Source: a virus. Taken from it: DNA of 32,151 bases. The DNA lies in IMG/VR virus record IMGVR_UViG_3300046370_000649, positions 1-32,151 of that record; one strand, written 5' to 3'. Below, in pieces: positions 19,855-28,071 of this stretch (position 1 is the first letter of the stretch; each line of letters starts with the position of its first letter). Made by a program: the position numbers and the translations under genes. The notes beneath the pieces are model-generated. The model saw only the letters and a program-made list of their open reading frames with translations, made no database searches and was not told where the DNA came from.

Positions 19855-21524
19855 CCCTTTTAGATTATTTTATAAAAATTGCGTTTGATGTGGACGATAA
19901 GGATCTTGCTAAAGCAAGTAAATCCATCGATACGCTTAAAAGCAATGTGTCGGATAGTCTTAATAGGGTAAATCGTGGAGTAGGCCAGATAGGTCAAGGG
20001 ATATCACAAATAACCACTCCTATTAGTGCAGGTCTTGCGTTGGTGTCGGGGTTTTCTTTAAAAACATACGCCGATATTGAGCAAATAAACATGGCTTACG
20101 AGGTAATGCTTGGTAGTGTGGAAAAGGGAAAAAAACTTACCAAAGACTTAATAGACTTTGCATCAAAAACACCATTCGAGATAAAAGGTATCCAATCAAG
20201 TGCAAAACAGCTTTTAGGTATGGGCTTTGAACTGGAGGAAATTATACCTTCCCTCAAGGCAGTAGGAGATGTTTCTGCTGGTGTAGGTGCTCCACTTGAA
20301 AGGCTTATACTTAACCTTGGTCAAGTCCGCACTCGCGGAAAACTCACAGGTCAAGAACTTAGAGATTTTGCTGTGAACGGGGTTCCACTTATTGAGGAAT
20401 TAGCCAAACAGTTTGGTGTAGCCAAGGAGGAAATAGCAGGAATGGTATCCAAAGGACAGATTTCCTTTGAAGATACGATGAAAGCTTTTACCAATATGAC
20501 TTCCGAAGGTGGTAAGTTTAATAACATGATGTTCCGATTATCTGGAACTCTTGGCGGACGGTTCTCGAACTTTTTAGATAATATCACAAAGATGATGATA
20601 GATTTCGGGGAGAGCCTGGACAAAGCCTTTGATATCCGAGGAAAATTAAATAAGGCAAATGAGTTTCTCGAGAGTATTCAAAAGAAGTTTAATGACTTAT
20701 CGGATACAGAGAAGCGATTTGGTTTTGTCAAATTGGCTCTACTAGCTCTAATCCCTATTGTAACGCTTTTTGCCTCCACCTTTGGAAGTGGTCTTCTGAA
20801 AATAGGTAAGGGGATGTATAATGTGTCTAGTGGTATACTTAGGCTGGGTTTGAATATAACCAGATACCCCGTGGTTGCCTTTAAGAAATTGAGAGCCGAA
20901 GCGTTGGCAAACAAAAGGGCTATGTCTTTGTATGGAACTACAGCAAAAACTTCTATAAATCTTACAGGTATAGCCTTGAAAGGTCTTACATTTGGACTAA
21001 AGGTAGCCAAGATTGCGGCTAAATTGTTTTGGGGTGCAATGACCTTTGGTGTAGGCCTTGTAGCCTTGGAAGCAATAAGTTTGCTAATTGAGGATGTGAT
21101 TGTTTGGCTTGATGGTGGAGAGTCTGCTTTTGGAGATTTTTACCAAAAAATAGTTGATGGAGCCAAAACGGCTTTTGGATTTTTAAAAGGATTCTACACA
21201 GGAATGATAGACTTCTTTATAGGAATGATTGCAAAGCCTCTTGAAACATTGCAGAAGGTTTACAGTAAAGTAGCTGGTGTCTTAGGCTTGCCAGAGATGG
21301 GAGACATAAAAGCTTCTATAACCAGTGCTTTTGCGACACCTTCCATACCTTCTGGAATTGCTGTAGGTGGAATGGGTGGTGCTGTAATTACGAACATGGG
21401 TGGATTAACGATTAATACCGCACCTGGAACCTCTGATGAGCAAGCTAAAGAAATTATGCAGAAGGTCTCCACCAGTCTTGGACAAGAAGTAAAGCGAGTG
21501 AACAGGGTGAAAGAGAATGACTGA
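19851..21524 (+). CDS. Tail tape measure protein
   Basis: 557 aa. The N-terminal region is a helical coiled-coil with the tape-measure domain (YADIEQINMAYEVMLGS, DFASKTPFEIKGIQSS, GVGAPLERLILNLGQV, GKLTGQELRDFAVNGVPLIE). Hydrophobic segments lie at about 290-310 and 385-410 and the C-terminus is Gly-rich. At roughly 1.5 angstrom per residue this predicts a short tail of about 80-85 nm. The ATG overlaps the chaperone long-form stop. Confidence 0.93.
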   Translation: MTLLDYFIKIAFDVDDKDLAKASKSIDTLKSNVSDSLNRVNRGVGQIGQGISQITTPISAGLALVSGFSLKTYADIEQINMAYEVMLGSVEKGKKLTKDLIDFASKTPFEIKGIQSSAKQLLGMGFELEEIIPSLKAVGDVSAGVGAPLERLILNLGQVRTRGKLTGQELRDFAVNGVPLIEELAKQFGVAKEEIAGMVSKGQISFEDTMKAFTNMTSEGGKFNNMMFRLSGTLGGRFSNFLDNITKMMIDFGESLDKAFDIRGKLNKANEFLESIQKKFNDLSDTEKRFGFVKLALLALIPIVTLFASTFGSGLLKIGKGMYNVSSGILRLGLNITRYPVVAFKKLRAEALANKRAMSLYGTTAKTSINLTGIALKGLTFGLKVAKIAAKLFWGAMTFGVGLVALEAISLLIEDVIVWLDGGESAFGDFYQKIVDGAKTAFGFLKGFYTGMIDFFIGMIAKPLETLQKVYSKVAGVLGLPEMGDIKASITSAFATPSIPSGIAVGGMGGAVITNMGGLTINTAPGTSDEQAKEIMQKVSTSLGQEVKRVNRVKEND

Positions 21525-22146
21525 TGTGCTTGTTCGATTAGCTTCTGAAAAGAACTACACCGCAGGAGATGCTCTAATATTTTATGGAGCTAAGTCCTCT
21601 AATGTAATATTCGAGAAGTCAACCACAGATAATCCCATAGAGTCTGGAGAAGTGCTGACAGATTCCACCTATATAGCTCCAGTCGTTGTGGATATGACTG
21701 TTCAAATAGCTAACACTGTAATGGTGCGTGATGGCTTTCAAATTATATCCGATCAAGTCGCGAATGTCACAAACATAGTGGGAGCATTTTCACAAGAGAG
21801 GGATTCTAGGGTTTCTGATGAAATCGAGAGCCTATTAAATGCTTTCAGAGACCAAAATACTCTACTTACACTCCACGTGGGATACACCATACTGGATAAT
21901 ATGGTTCTTACCAAGGTAGAAATAGGAGACGGCGAGGGCTCCACTGATGGAGTAGAAGTAAATCTTTCTTGGAAGCAAATACGCCTAGCAACAAGTGGGG
22001 CGACTCAAATATCCGTTACCAAGGAAAACGAAAAGGCAGGGGCCAAGAAAGATGGGGGGAAAGTTGAAGGTAAAGACGTAGCTGAATCTGATCAGTTGAA
22101 AGTTCGATCCACTCTTAGCAAGATAACAACAAGAATAGCAGGATGA
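21517..22146 (+). CDS. Dit-like baseplate protein
   Basis: 209 aa. The beta-rich N-terminal domain has ANTVMVRDGFQIISDQVANV and FRDQNTLLTLHVGYTILDNMVLTK, with the EVNLSWKQIRLATS strand typical of phage baseplate proteins with a Dit-like N-terminal fold. The Lys/Gly-rich C-terminal tail (165-209) looks flexible. It overlaps the tape measure stop by 8 bases. It likely forms the ring joining tube and hub. Confidence 0.65.
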   Translation: MTDVLVRLASEKNYTAGDALIFYGAKSSNVIFEKSTTDNPIESGEVLTDSTYIAPVVVDMTVQIANTVMVRDGFQIISDQVANVTNIVGAFSQERDSRVSDEIESLLNAFRDQNTLLTLHVGYTILDNMVLTKVEIGDGEGSTDGVEVNLSWKQIRLATSGATQISVTKENEKAGAKKDGGKVEGKDVAESDQLKVRSTLSKITTRIAG

Positions 22147-22403
22147 TTGAGATAACCTACGACCAAGAGGCTTACTTGCTTGAGCAGTCTATAGACTTAG
22201 GAAGTGTCACTTACAACCTAAGGTTTAAAAAGAACTCTTACGATGGAGCCACATACTTAGATATAAGAGACAGTGAAGGTTTAGAAGTTGCTTTGGGAGT
22301 GAAGATAGTTCCCGATGTTGACCTACTGGCTCCTTATCCAAGCAAAGGCAAGCCTAGCGGAACCCTAATAGCCCTAGAAGACGGGAGACTTTTTTACCAA
22401 TGA
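22143..22403 (+). CDS. Baseplate plug protein (Pam3 gp18-like)
   Basis: 86 aa. Its size and features (GSVTYNLRFKKNSYDGATYL, ending GKPSGTLIALEDGRLFYQ) match the small all-beta plug domain family named after cyanophage Pam3 gp18, located between the Dit-like and hub genes. ATGA overlaps on both sides couple it to its neighbours. The family memory is good, but no search was run. Confidence 0.65.
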   Translation: MIEITYDQEAYLLEQSIDLGSVTYNLRFKKNSYDGATYLDIRDSEGLEVALGVKIVPDVDLLAPYPSKGKPSGTLIALEDGRLFYQ

Positions 22404-23206
22404 AATACGGGAGACATGTATCAATAAGAGTGGGGCCAGCAGGTGCTACAGGTGTAGAAGTAAAGGGGCTTACTATTGCCTTCGATGTGTTTAAATCCAT
22501 AGAAGTAAAAAACAACAAGGCCACAGTTACTGTTTATAATTTATCAAATCCTACAATAGATAGTTTCTTCCAAAAAGACCATTTACTGTACCTATACGCA
22601 GGATATGAAGACCCTGCTCCTCTTGTCTTTAGCGGTGAAATTACAGACGTGGAAACTGCCAGGGAGGAAGCAGACAAAGTGACAAAGATAGAGTGTTTCA
22701 ACGGGCAAAGTGTGTTGAAAAAAGAAAAGCCCGAAATCTCTATGGCTCCAAATACTTCTAACACGGATATTGTGCAAACATTAGTAGATGGAATGGGGAT
22801 CCAGTATGATGTGTCTAGCCTTGGGATAGAAGGAAAAGCTAAACAAGGGTATTCTTCCAACGGGAACTATGAAGAAGAGCTTAGGCAGATACTATCCCCT
22901 TTGGGTTTTGAGTTCAACTTAGATGATGCAGGGATTCAAATATTCAAGAAAAATCAAATAAATCTATCCGTAGAAGCGGTGGTTGTATCCAATGAAACGG
23001 GACTCATCTCTGGGCCTCATGCAAAAAAGAAAGACGATAAGAATAAAGTATGGAGCTTTAAGAGCCTGTTAGAGCCCAAAATATTTTCTGGGGGCTATGT
23101 GGTTCTTCCAAACCAAACAGGCAAAGCTAGGGTGCTTAGCGTGAAGCACGTTGGAGATAATAGAGACGGCGAGGCTTACAGTGAAGTAGAGGTGGAGTAT
23201 GTCTAG
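22400..23206 (+). CDS. Baseplate hub protein (gp27/gpD-like)
   Basis: 268 aa. SIEVKNNKATVTVYNLSNPT (about 34-53) is the usual hub opening, followed by YAGYEDPAPLVFSGEITDVE, a central domain TNTDIVQTL-like region, and a C-terminal GYVVLPNQTGKARVLSVKHVG then EAYSEVEVEYV. It would form the trimeric hub that holds the spike. The position between the plug and spike genes supports this. Confidence 0.78.
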   Translation: MKYGRHVSIRVGPAGATGVEVKGLTIAFDVFKSIEVKNNKATVTVYNLSNPTIDSFFQKDHLLYLYAGYEDPAPLVFSGEITDVETAREEADKVTKIECFNGQSVLKKEKPEISMAPNTSNTDIVQTLVDGMGIQYDVSSLGIEGKAKQGYSSNGNYEEELRQILSPLGFEFNLDDAGIQIFKKNQINLSVEAVVVSNETGLISGPHAKKKDDKNKVWSFKSLLEPKIFSGGYVVLPNQTGKARVLSVKHVGDNRDGEAYSEVEVEYV

Positions 23207-23813
23207 TGGTGACTTAGCGGAATCAATCGTACAAAGCGTGTGGAGTGTTCTTGAAAACGTGAATACCTGTACCATGGGCGTGGTGGTTGATTACGATAAG
23301 GAGAAGCGTACAGCCACAGTACGATCAGCAATAAAGAGAAAGCAGGGAGACAAAGAGACACAAAGGCCAAATGTGTATACAGTACCTGTGGTCTTTCCAA
23401 GCTCTTCTGCGTTTACTTTAGAATTTCCCATACAAGAAGGAGACGATGTTCTTCTAGTGTTTTCTCAAAGGAACCTAGATAACTGGAAAGAAGGTGGTCC
23501 TGGACACGCTCCGCCGAACAATAGAAAGTTTAACTACGGGGATGCTATCGCTATCCCTAGCCCTTTTTCTGCTGTTAAATCAAAGCCCACAACTAAACTA
23601 GAAATAACGGATGCGGGGTTGTTTAAAATTGAGAACAGCAATGCCTCTTACAAAAAAATAAGCGATGAAATAGTAGATGTTTTAAAGCAGATCCAAACAG
23701 AACTCACTACAGGGCTAGGTAATATGGGAGTGCCCATTGCATATTCGGGCCTTGTAGATTTGGGTAGCAAAATAAGTACATTAGAAACAAGCATTCAGCA
23801 ATTTACGGAGTAA
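23199..23813 (+). CDS. Baseplate spike protein (Gp138 N-terminal/gpV-like)
   Basis: 204 aa. The OB-fold N-terminal domain has MGVVVDYDKEKRTATVRSAI, then VPVVFPSSSAFTLEFPIQEG, DDVLLVFSQRNLDNWKEGG and an H/P-rich loop, the Gp138_N signature. The C-terminal part forms a short beta spike, then a helix. It is the membrane-piercing tip of the tail. It overlaps the hub stop by 8 bases. Confidence 0.85.
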   Translation: MSSGDLAESIVQSVWSVLENVNTCTMGVVVDYDKEKRTATVRSAIKRKQGDKETQRPNVYTVPVVFPSSSAFTLEFPIQEGDDVLLVFSQRNLDNWKEGGPGHAPPNNRKFNYGDAIAIPSPFSAVKSKPTTKLEITDAGLFKIENSNASYKKISDEIVDVLKQIQTELTTGLGNMGVPIAYSGLVDLGSKISTLETSIQQFTE

Positions 23814-23815
23814 TT

Positions 23816-24031
23816 ATGGCCTTAGTAAAACAAACCATAGAGGATGCGAAAATAGCCACCGCAAATGAGATGGATAACCTCACAGATGGAAATTTTTCCA
23901 ACTCTATAGGCAAGCAGATGTTAGATATATTCGCTAAACACTTAGCAACTCAAATAGACTCGTATGTAAAAGATGGAACTCTAAATGGGTCATCCGCAAC
24001 TGGGGGGCCGATAACAGGAAGTCTAGTCTAA
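23816..24031 (+). CDS. Small baseplate-associated protein
   Basis: 71 aa. A helical N-terminal part (ANEMDNLTDGNFSNSIGKQM) and a Gly/Thr tail ending GGPITGSLV, like small proteins found between spike and gp25 genes in several myophages. It starts 2 bases after the spike stop. A role as spike cap or baseplate assembly factor is inferred from position only. Confidence 0.5.
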   Translation: MALVKQTIEDAKIATANEMDNLTDGNFSNSIGKQMLDIFAKHLATQIDSYVKDGTLNGSSATGGPITGSLV

Positions 24032-24034
24032 CTC

Positions 24035-24047
24035 TATAATATAAGTA
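24035..24047 (+). promoter_or_regulatory. TATAAT motif with start codon 6 nt downstream
   Basis: CTATAATATAAGTATG: TATAAT is at 24035-24040 and the ATG of the gp25-like gene at 24047. It lies in a 15-base gap with no Shine-Dalgarno. It is the third case of leaderless geometry; the core is CTATAATAT and not CTATAATAG. Confidence 0.45.
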
Positions 24048-24376
24048 TGAACCTAAAGCTAGATGAAAATGGTGATTTGGATGTGTCTATTGGGCTTCAA
24101 AAAACAAGCTCTATAAACCAAGCTCTTTCTCAGCGACTTAAGACTTTCTTAGGAGAGTGGTTTCTAAATCAAAATGATGGATTTATTGACATTAATACGA
24201 TGTATGAAAAAGGTGCAGATCCTTTTTTACTCAAGTCGGCGGTCGTAGATCAGGCTTTATTGGTGGAGGGCGTGAACAAGGTATCTGGTGTATCTATAGA
24301 AATAGATAACTCGAGGCGCGAGGCTAGAATAAGTCTAAAGATAAATGATAACGAAAATGCAGAGGTAGTGCTTTGA
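24047..24376 (+). CDS. Baseplate wedge protein (gp25/gpW family)
   Basis: 109 aa. SINQALSQRLKTFLGEWFLNQNDGF (about residues 22-46) is the conserved gp25 core with the EWF motif, followed by DINTMYEKGADPFLL and a final beta pair (VSIEIDNSRREARISLKI). It starts sheath assembly at the baseplate. ATG with no Shine-Dalgarno. Confidence 0.85.
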   Translation: MNLKLDENGDLDVSIGLQKTSSINQALSQRLKTFLGEWFLNQNDGFIDINTMYEKGADPFLLKSAVVDQALLVEGVNKVSGVSIEIDNSRREARISLKINDNENAEVVL

Positions 24377-25506
24377 CACTTATTAGTGATAGTGGATTTT
24401 CTACCAAAAGTTTGGTGGAGATAAAATCTCAAATTGAAGAAAAGGTAAAAGGGAATGAGCTTTTAAAAGACCTAGACCTATCCAGTAGCACTGTGGAAGG
24501 AAATTTGGTGGGTGTTATAGCAGAAGTGGTTAGTGACTTTTACGATGAGTTACAAGCAGTTTATAACTCTAGGTTCGTGGGTTCGGCAGGTGGCGTTAGT
24601 CTGGCCAACTTATTCAACAATACAGGATACTTCCGAAAGCAAGCAACCAAAGCTATAGGGGATGTTTTGGTGGAGCTTGAATTGGGGGATACGCTACCTG
24701 CCCAGACTGTTTTCCAAAAAAGTGATGGCACTGTATTCTTGTCTACGGCTTCTTTAACTGCGACATTGGGAGAGCAGAGTTTACTAGAAGATGGTAAATA
24801 CTTCTTTACTGTCACACTAGAAGCCAGAGATAGTGGATACATTACTATGCCATCGGGAAGTATTACAACTTCTGCTTCCACCTTAGCCAAATCAATACGC
24901 CACACTTCTAATGGTATTGAAGGTGAAAATGAGGAAACGGATATACAATTTAGGGATAGAGTACTTTACTCTCCGCTTAGTTATTCTGCGAATCTAATTG
25001 GTGTAATGGCACGTATCAGAAGTATCTCAAACGTGAAAGACGTTGTATATATCCAGTCCTCTGTCACTAGCATTGAATTTGTTGTTCAAGGTGGAGATCA
25101 GCAGGATATTATAAACGTACTAGGGCAAAGCATACCTCTTGGCTTATCCATGATAGGTTCTATTACTGGAACATATGAGCAAGATGGAGTTTCGCTTCAA
25201 ATAGCATTCAATAGGCCTACAGAGAAGAATGTAGAAATACAGGTAGAGATAAACGAAAGTGATGGTGGAGATTATGAGGACTTTATCAAAGATTGTTTAG
25301 CCAAAGATTTTGCTCTCACTATCGGTAAGAGTTTTCACACTAATAGAGTATACGGATGCGTGTACCAATCAAGTGGGATTACTAGGGCCACAGTAACGGC
25401 TAGAATAAAAACTGATGGAAACACTAATCCTTATTCTACCTCTGATATATCCGCAGGAAACAAAGACTTATTAGTAGTATCTAAGGAGAATATAGTTGTT
25501 ATATGA
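24373..25506 (+). CDS. Baseplate J-like protein (gp6-like)
   Basis: 377 aa. It matches baseplate J: an N-terminal helix, SSTVEGNLVGVIAEVVSDFY (about 38-57), ANLFNNTGYFRKQATKA, then GIEGENEETDIQFRDRVLYSP (about 178-198) and a C-terminal alpha/beta domain. It is a wedge component controlling sheath contraction. The TTG start overlaps the gp25 stop (TTGA); the end overlaps the next gene by 11 bases. Confidence 0.88.
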   Translation: MTLISDSGFSTKSLVEIKSQIEEKVKGNELLKDLDLSSSTVEGNLVGVIAEVVSDFYDELQAVYNSRFVGSAGGVSLANLFNNTGYFRKQATKAIGDVLVELELGDTLPAQTVFQKSDGTVFLSTASLTATLGEQSLLEDGKYFFTVTLEARDSGYITMPSGSITTSASTLAKSIRHTSNGIEGENEETDIQFRDRVLYSPLSYSANLIGVMARIRSISNVKDVVYIQSSVTSIEFVVQGGDQQDIINVLGQSIPLGLSMIGSITGTYEQDGVSLQIAFNRPTEKNVEIQVEINESDGGDYEDFIKDCLAKDFALTIGKSFHTNRVYGCVYQSSGITRATVTARIKTDGNTNPYSTSDISAGNKDLLVVSKENIVVI

Positions 25507-26041
25507 TTCCTACAGATATAGAGTTATATCTCAATACAAAAATAAGCCTAAAATACAGGCTTTATTTGAGGTTTTCGTAAATGCTTTTGAGGAAGCCAAA
25601 GCTACTATTGGCTCTTTGGATAATAAGAATGATATTAGCCAAATGACTCTCCCAGAGCTTTTGAACGAATCTAGTTTGATACAAGTAAATGCTAATGGGA
25701 AAACTAAGGAAGAACTTAGGGAAATCATTACTAGACGTAGATTGGTGATCAATTCAAATTTGTCTGTATCGTATATCATCCAGTCTATAGATGATGTATT
25801 TAGTGGTTCTACACTTATGTATCTAATACAGTCTCCTACGGGAGAGAATCGCTATGCCTATAAAATTGGGATTCTATCTAGTTCTCTAGCTTCTCAAGAG
25901 TTGATAGATGATTTCAAGATATTGGCAACTGGAAGTATCTCTTTTCTTTTTGAGCAACAGTTGGGGGGTGATGATTTATTTTGGCATCCAGAGAGCTGGC
26001 AAAGTAATGTTTTGAGAGCCTCTGTTTCCAAAATAATCTAA
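25496..26041 (+). CDS. Tail/baseplate protein (gpI or DUF2612-like)
   Basis: 181 aa from a TTG start inside the gpJ end. SQYKNKPKIQALFEVFVNAFEEAKATIGSL is split here by its pattern only: an N-terminal helical region with LTRRR-like EIITRRRLVINSN, and a C-terminal beta part ending ESWQSNVLRASVSKII. Its position after gpJ and before the fibre is that of gpI/DUF2612 proteins, which join the fibre to the baseplate. A terminator follows. Confidence 0.65.
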   Translation: MLYDSYRYRVISQYKNKPKIQALFEVFVNAFEEAKATIGSLDNKNDISQMTLPELLNESSLIQVNANGKTKEELREIITRRRLVINSNLSVSYIIQSIDDVFSGSTLMYLIQSPTGENRYAYKIGILSSSLASQELIDDFKILATGSISFLFEQQLGGDDLFWHPESWQSNVLRASVSKII

Positions 26042-26052
26042 AACGCCAAGTC

Positions 26053-26133
26053 TATAATAGGTATAACTCCTTGTGAGTGAATGATTGGTTGGGAGCTGAG
26101 GGGGAAACCTCTCACTCCCTTTTATCATTTTTT
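26053..26133 (+). ncRNA. Candidate short RNA between tail genes
   Basis: A CTATAATAG core (TATAAT at 26053-26058) is followed within about 75 bases by a good intrinsic terminator. There is no ATG at the expected start and no long frame, unlike the other copies of the motif. If active, it would give an RNA of roughly 60-70 nt from about 26065. It could equally be a non-functional promoter copy in the 3' untranslated region of the baseplate gene. Confidence 0.35.
26091..26133 (+). terminator. Intrinsic terminator after baseplate genes
   Basis: GGGAG (26091-26095) pairs with CTCCC (26115-26119) and TGAG (26097-26100) with CTCA (26111-26114), with one bulged C. The T-rich run TTTTATCATTTTTT follows. 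It separates the tail operon from the fibre gene. Confidence 0.75.
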
Positions 26134-26177
26134 GCAAGGAAAAAATCAATCATTTCAAAAAAAAAAGGAGAAATATA

Positions 26178-27332
26178 ATGACATTTCAAAAGCCTAGTGA
26201 ATTACCCAAGTTCGCAGAGCAAGATATAGACAATGATGTAGACGGAGCACCAAACAAACTCGCCCCATCGGATGACGTTAAAAACAAAGGCATGGCTTTC
26301 CTACAAAGTGCGGGTCGCAGGGGTAGTACCCAAGTAATAAACTGGTTTAATGGTCTTGTTTATAAGTGGCTGGGCTACTTGGACGAACAGCGAGAAGCAC
26401 ACGCTAATACACTTACCCAGCATAATAGCAGTATTGCAAGCAATACATCTCATAGCCAAGCAACAGGCAACCCACACGGGACCACTAAGGCTGACGTAGG
26501 TCTTGGGAATGCAGACAATACGTCCGATGCAGATAAACCCATTTCTGCAGCCCAGCAAGCTGCTTTTAACGCAAAAGCTGACAAAACCGATACTATGGTC
26601 AAGCTCTTTAATTTCCAGGAGGAGACAAGTAGCAACTACTCGACTTGGGGTGTGAAAACATTACCAGACGTGGCCACGGGGAATGCTAGGAAGACGGGTT
26701 CGTACTTGTTTGTGATGGGTTCAGAAAAATTGGATCCCGTGATGTGCGTCCTTAACTTAACAAGGGATGGTGTCGGGACTTGGAAGCACAGCCTAGAGGT
26801 TATTTCTGGTGATGCCACTTACCTCAAAACATACTATAAAGAGCATATCAATCTAAGTGGACGAGATATTTTTGATTACAAAATTCTCTTTGAATTCCCC
26901 GACGCTAGTTACTATGAAGGGGCGTATATCCAGATGTACCACCTTGCGGGAGAGAAAGGGGAGTTTTTTGGCGGAGATGAGGCTTTCGAGGAATTAACTG
27001 TGGGTACTGGGTATACGCAGGTTTCTCATAAAAAAAAGTTTGAGACTGTTTACGCAGGAAGACTTGTAAGCACAGGTAATGTAGTAACGTATTTTGGAGA
27101 GCCATTAGCAGTAAATCAATACGACCCAGGAGATTATGGAATTCAGCACGATTTAGGGCATACTGATTACACTGTTCATTTGACTCCAGTTCCGCTAAGT
27201 GGAAACGGGAATGTGCTCACTTATAACATAAAGAGTAAAGCGGCGAGTTCTGTCTTTTTTGAATTGCTAAACGGAGAGACGGGTAACAGGATCGATTACG
27301 ATGTAGAATTTGAGATTCGAGCGGCAGTTTAG
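26178..27332 (+). CDS. Tail fibre protein
   Basis: 384 aa. GNPHGTTKADVGLGNADNTS (about residues 96-115) followed by DADKPIS is the widespread phage fibre repeat. The N-terminal part (about 1-60, including QVINWFNGLVYKWLGYLDEQ) would attach to the baseplate, and the C-terminal half is a beta-rich receptor-binding region (about 150-384). It has a strong AAAAAGGAG ribosome site and its own terminator. Confidence 0.82.
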   Translation: MTFQKPSELPKFAEQDIDNDVDGAPNKLAPSDDVKNKGMAFLQSAGRRGSTQVINWFNGLVYKWLGYLDEQREAHANTLTQHNSSIASNTSHSQATGNPHGTTKADVGLGNADNTSDADKPISAAQQAAFNAKADKTDTMVKLFNFQEETSSNYSTWGVKTLPDVATGNARKTGSYLFVMGSEKLDPVMCVLNLTRDGVGTWKHSLEVISGDATYLKTYYKEHINLSGRDIFDYKILFEFPDASYYEGAYIQMYHLAGEKGEFFGGDEAFEELTVGTGYTQVSHKKKFETVYAGRLVSTGNVVTYFGEPLAVNQYDPGDYGIQHDLGHTDYTVHLTPVPLSGNGNVLTYNIKSKAASSVFFELLNGETGNRIDYDVEFEIRAAV

Positions 27333-27340
27333 AGGATCGA

Positions 27341-27365
27341 AGGGAGGTTTGTCCTCCCTTTTTGC
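27341..27365 (+). terminator. Strong intrinsic terminator after the tail fibre
   Basis: A perfect 7-bp stem, AGGGAGG (27341-27347) with CCTCCCT (27353-27359), a 5-base loop and a T-run. It closes the late operon. Confidence 0.88.
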
Positions 27366-27410
27366 GTTTTTTATCAAAAAAACAGAGCATCCGTGTTTTT
27401 ATGACTTAAT

Positions 27411-27416
27411 TATACT
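27411..27416 (+). promoter_or_regulatory. Possible promoter for the small DUF2335 operon
   Basis: TATACT lies about 20 bases before an AAGGAG ribosome site, directly after the late terminator. No good -35 is visible at 16-18 bp. A promoter is needed here because of the terminator upstream. Confidence 0.35.
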
Positions 27417-27446
27417 ATTTTCATAGTTGTAACAAGGAGTAACTCT

Positions 27447-27644
27447 ATGGGAAATTTATTAAAAGGTTTGGGTAGAATCTTTGATTTCACAGGTGAGACT
27501 TTTAGTAAAGAAGATTTGATAAAAAATTATTCTTCAAAGTCTGGATCTCAGATAGATAAAGATGCTATGAGGAATGATTTTTACAATGTTGGGTCTGACA
27601 TGAGAAAAGCTATGAAAAGAGTTCGATCAGAAATAAATGTCTAA
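27447..27644 (+). CDS. Small hypothetical protein
   Basis: 65 aa, basic, with no membrane segment. The start MGNLLKGLGRIFDFTGETFS could be amphipathic. Strong AAGGAG before the ATG; its end overlaps the DUF2335 gene by 8 bases. Co-expression with a membrane protein suggests they work together. Family not recognised. Confidence 0.55.
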   Translation: MGNLLKGLGRIFDFTGETFSKEDLIKNYSSKSGSQIDKDAMRNDFYNVGSDMRKAMKRVRSEINV

Positions 27645-28011
27645 CAGCAATAGAAAAAGAAGCGTAAAAAAGAAGGGCGGAGATATTGAGGCTGTTGAGC
27701 AATACTCTAGTCCACTTCCACCTTCGGACGAAGTTCAAAAATGGTCTGAGCTTTTACCTGATGCAGCAGAAAGAATACTGAAAATGGCGGAGGACCAAGC
27801 TCCGCACAGAAGGAAGTTAGAGGTTAGAATAACCACCCTTACCTTTACGTTTCAGTTTTTTGCGATAGCTATAGGAGGGGCTGTTTGTATTGGGCTTATA
27901 TATATTGCTTATTTGTGCATCATGAATGAGGTTTACGATACAGGAACAATCGTAGCAAGCCTAGGAATATCACCTATAGCTATACAGTTTATAAGACGTT
28001 CAATAAAATAG
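27637..28011 (+). CDS. DUF2335 membrane protein
   Basis: 124 aa. SSPLPPSDEVQKWSELLPDAAERILKMAEDQ, marked here only in part by LPDAAERILKMAEDQAPHRR (about 41-60), is the DUF2335 signature (ELLPGAAERIL-MAE-Q--HR). Two membrane segments follow (about 68-93 and 100-115). Members occur in prophages and mobile elements; function is unknown. It is placed as a lysogenic-conversion (moron) gene between the fibre and the immunity region. Confidence 0.75.
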   Translation: MSNSNRKRSVKKKGGDIEAVEQYSSPLPPSDEVQKWSELLPDAAERILKMAEDQAPHRRKLEVRITTLTFTFQFFAIAIGGAVCIGLIYIAYLCIMNEVYDTGTIVASLGISPIAIQFIRRSIK

Positions 28012-28071
28012 TTGGATCATTCAAGGAACAGGATCGCCTTTGTCTATTATGATAAAGGCAATATAAACGCT

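Noticed and set aside
24561-24905. 114-codon - strand open frame inside the gpJ gene
   Set aside because: Antisense to a well-supported baseplate gene, with no promoter or ribosome site.
28034-28057. Hairpin GCCTTTGTC/GATAAAGGC between convergent genes
   Set aside because: It has one internal mismatch and no T-run on either strand, so I do not call it a terminator, although termination of the DUF2335 operon is expected near here.
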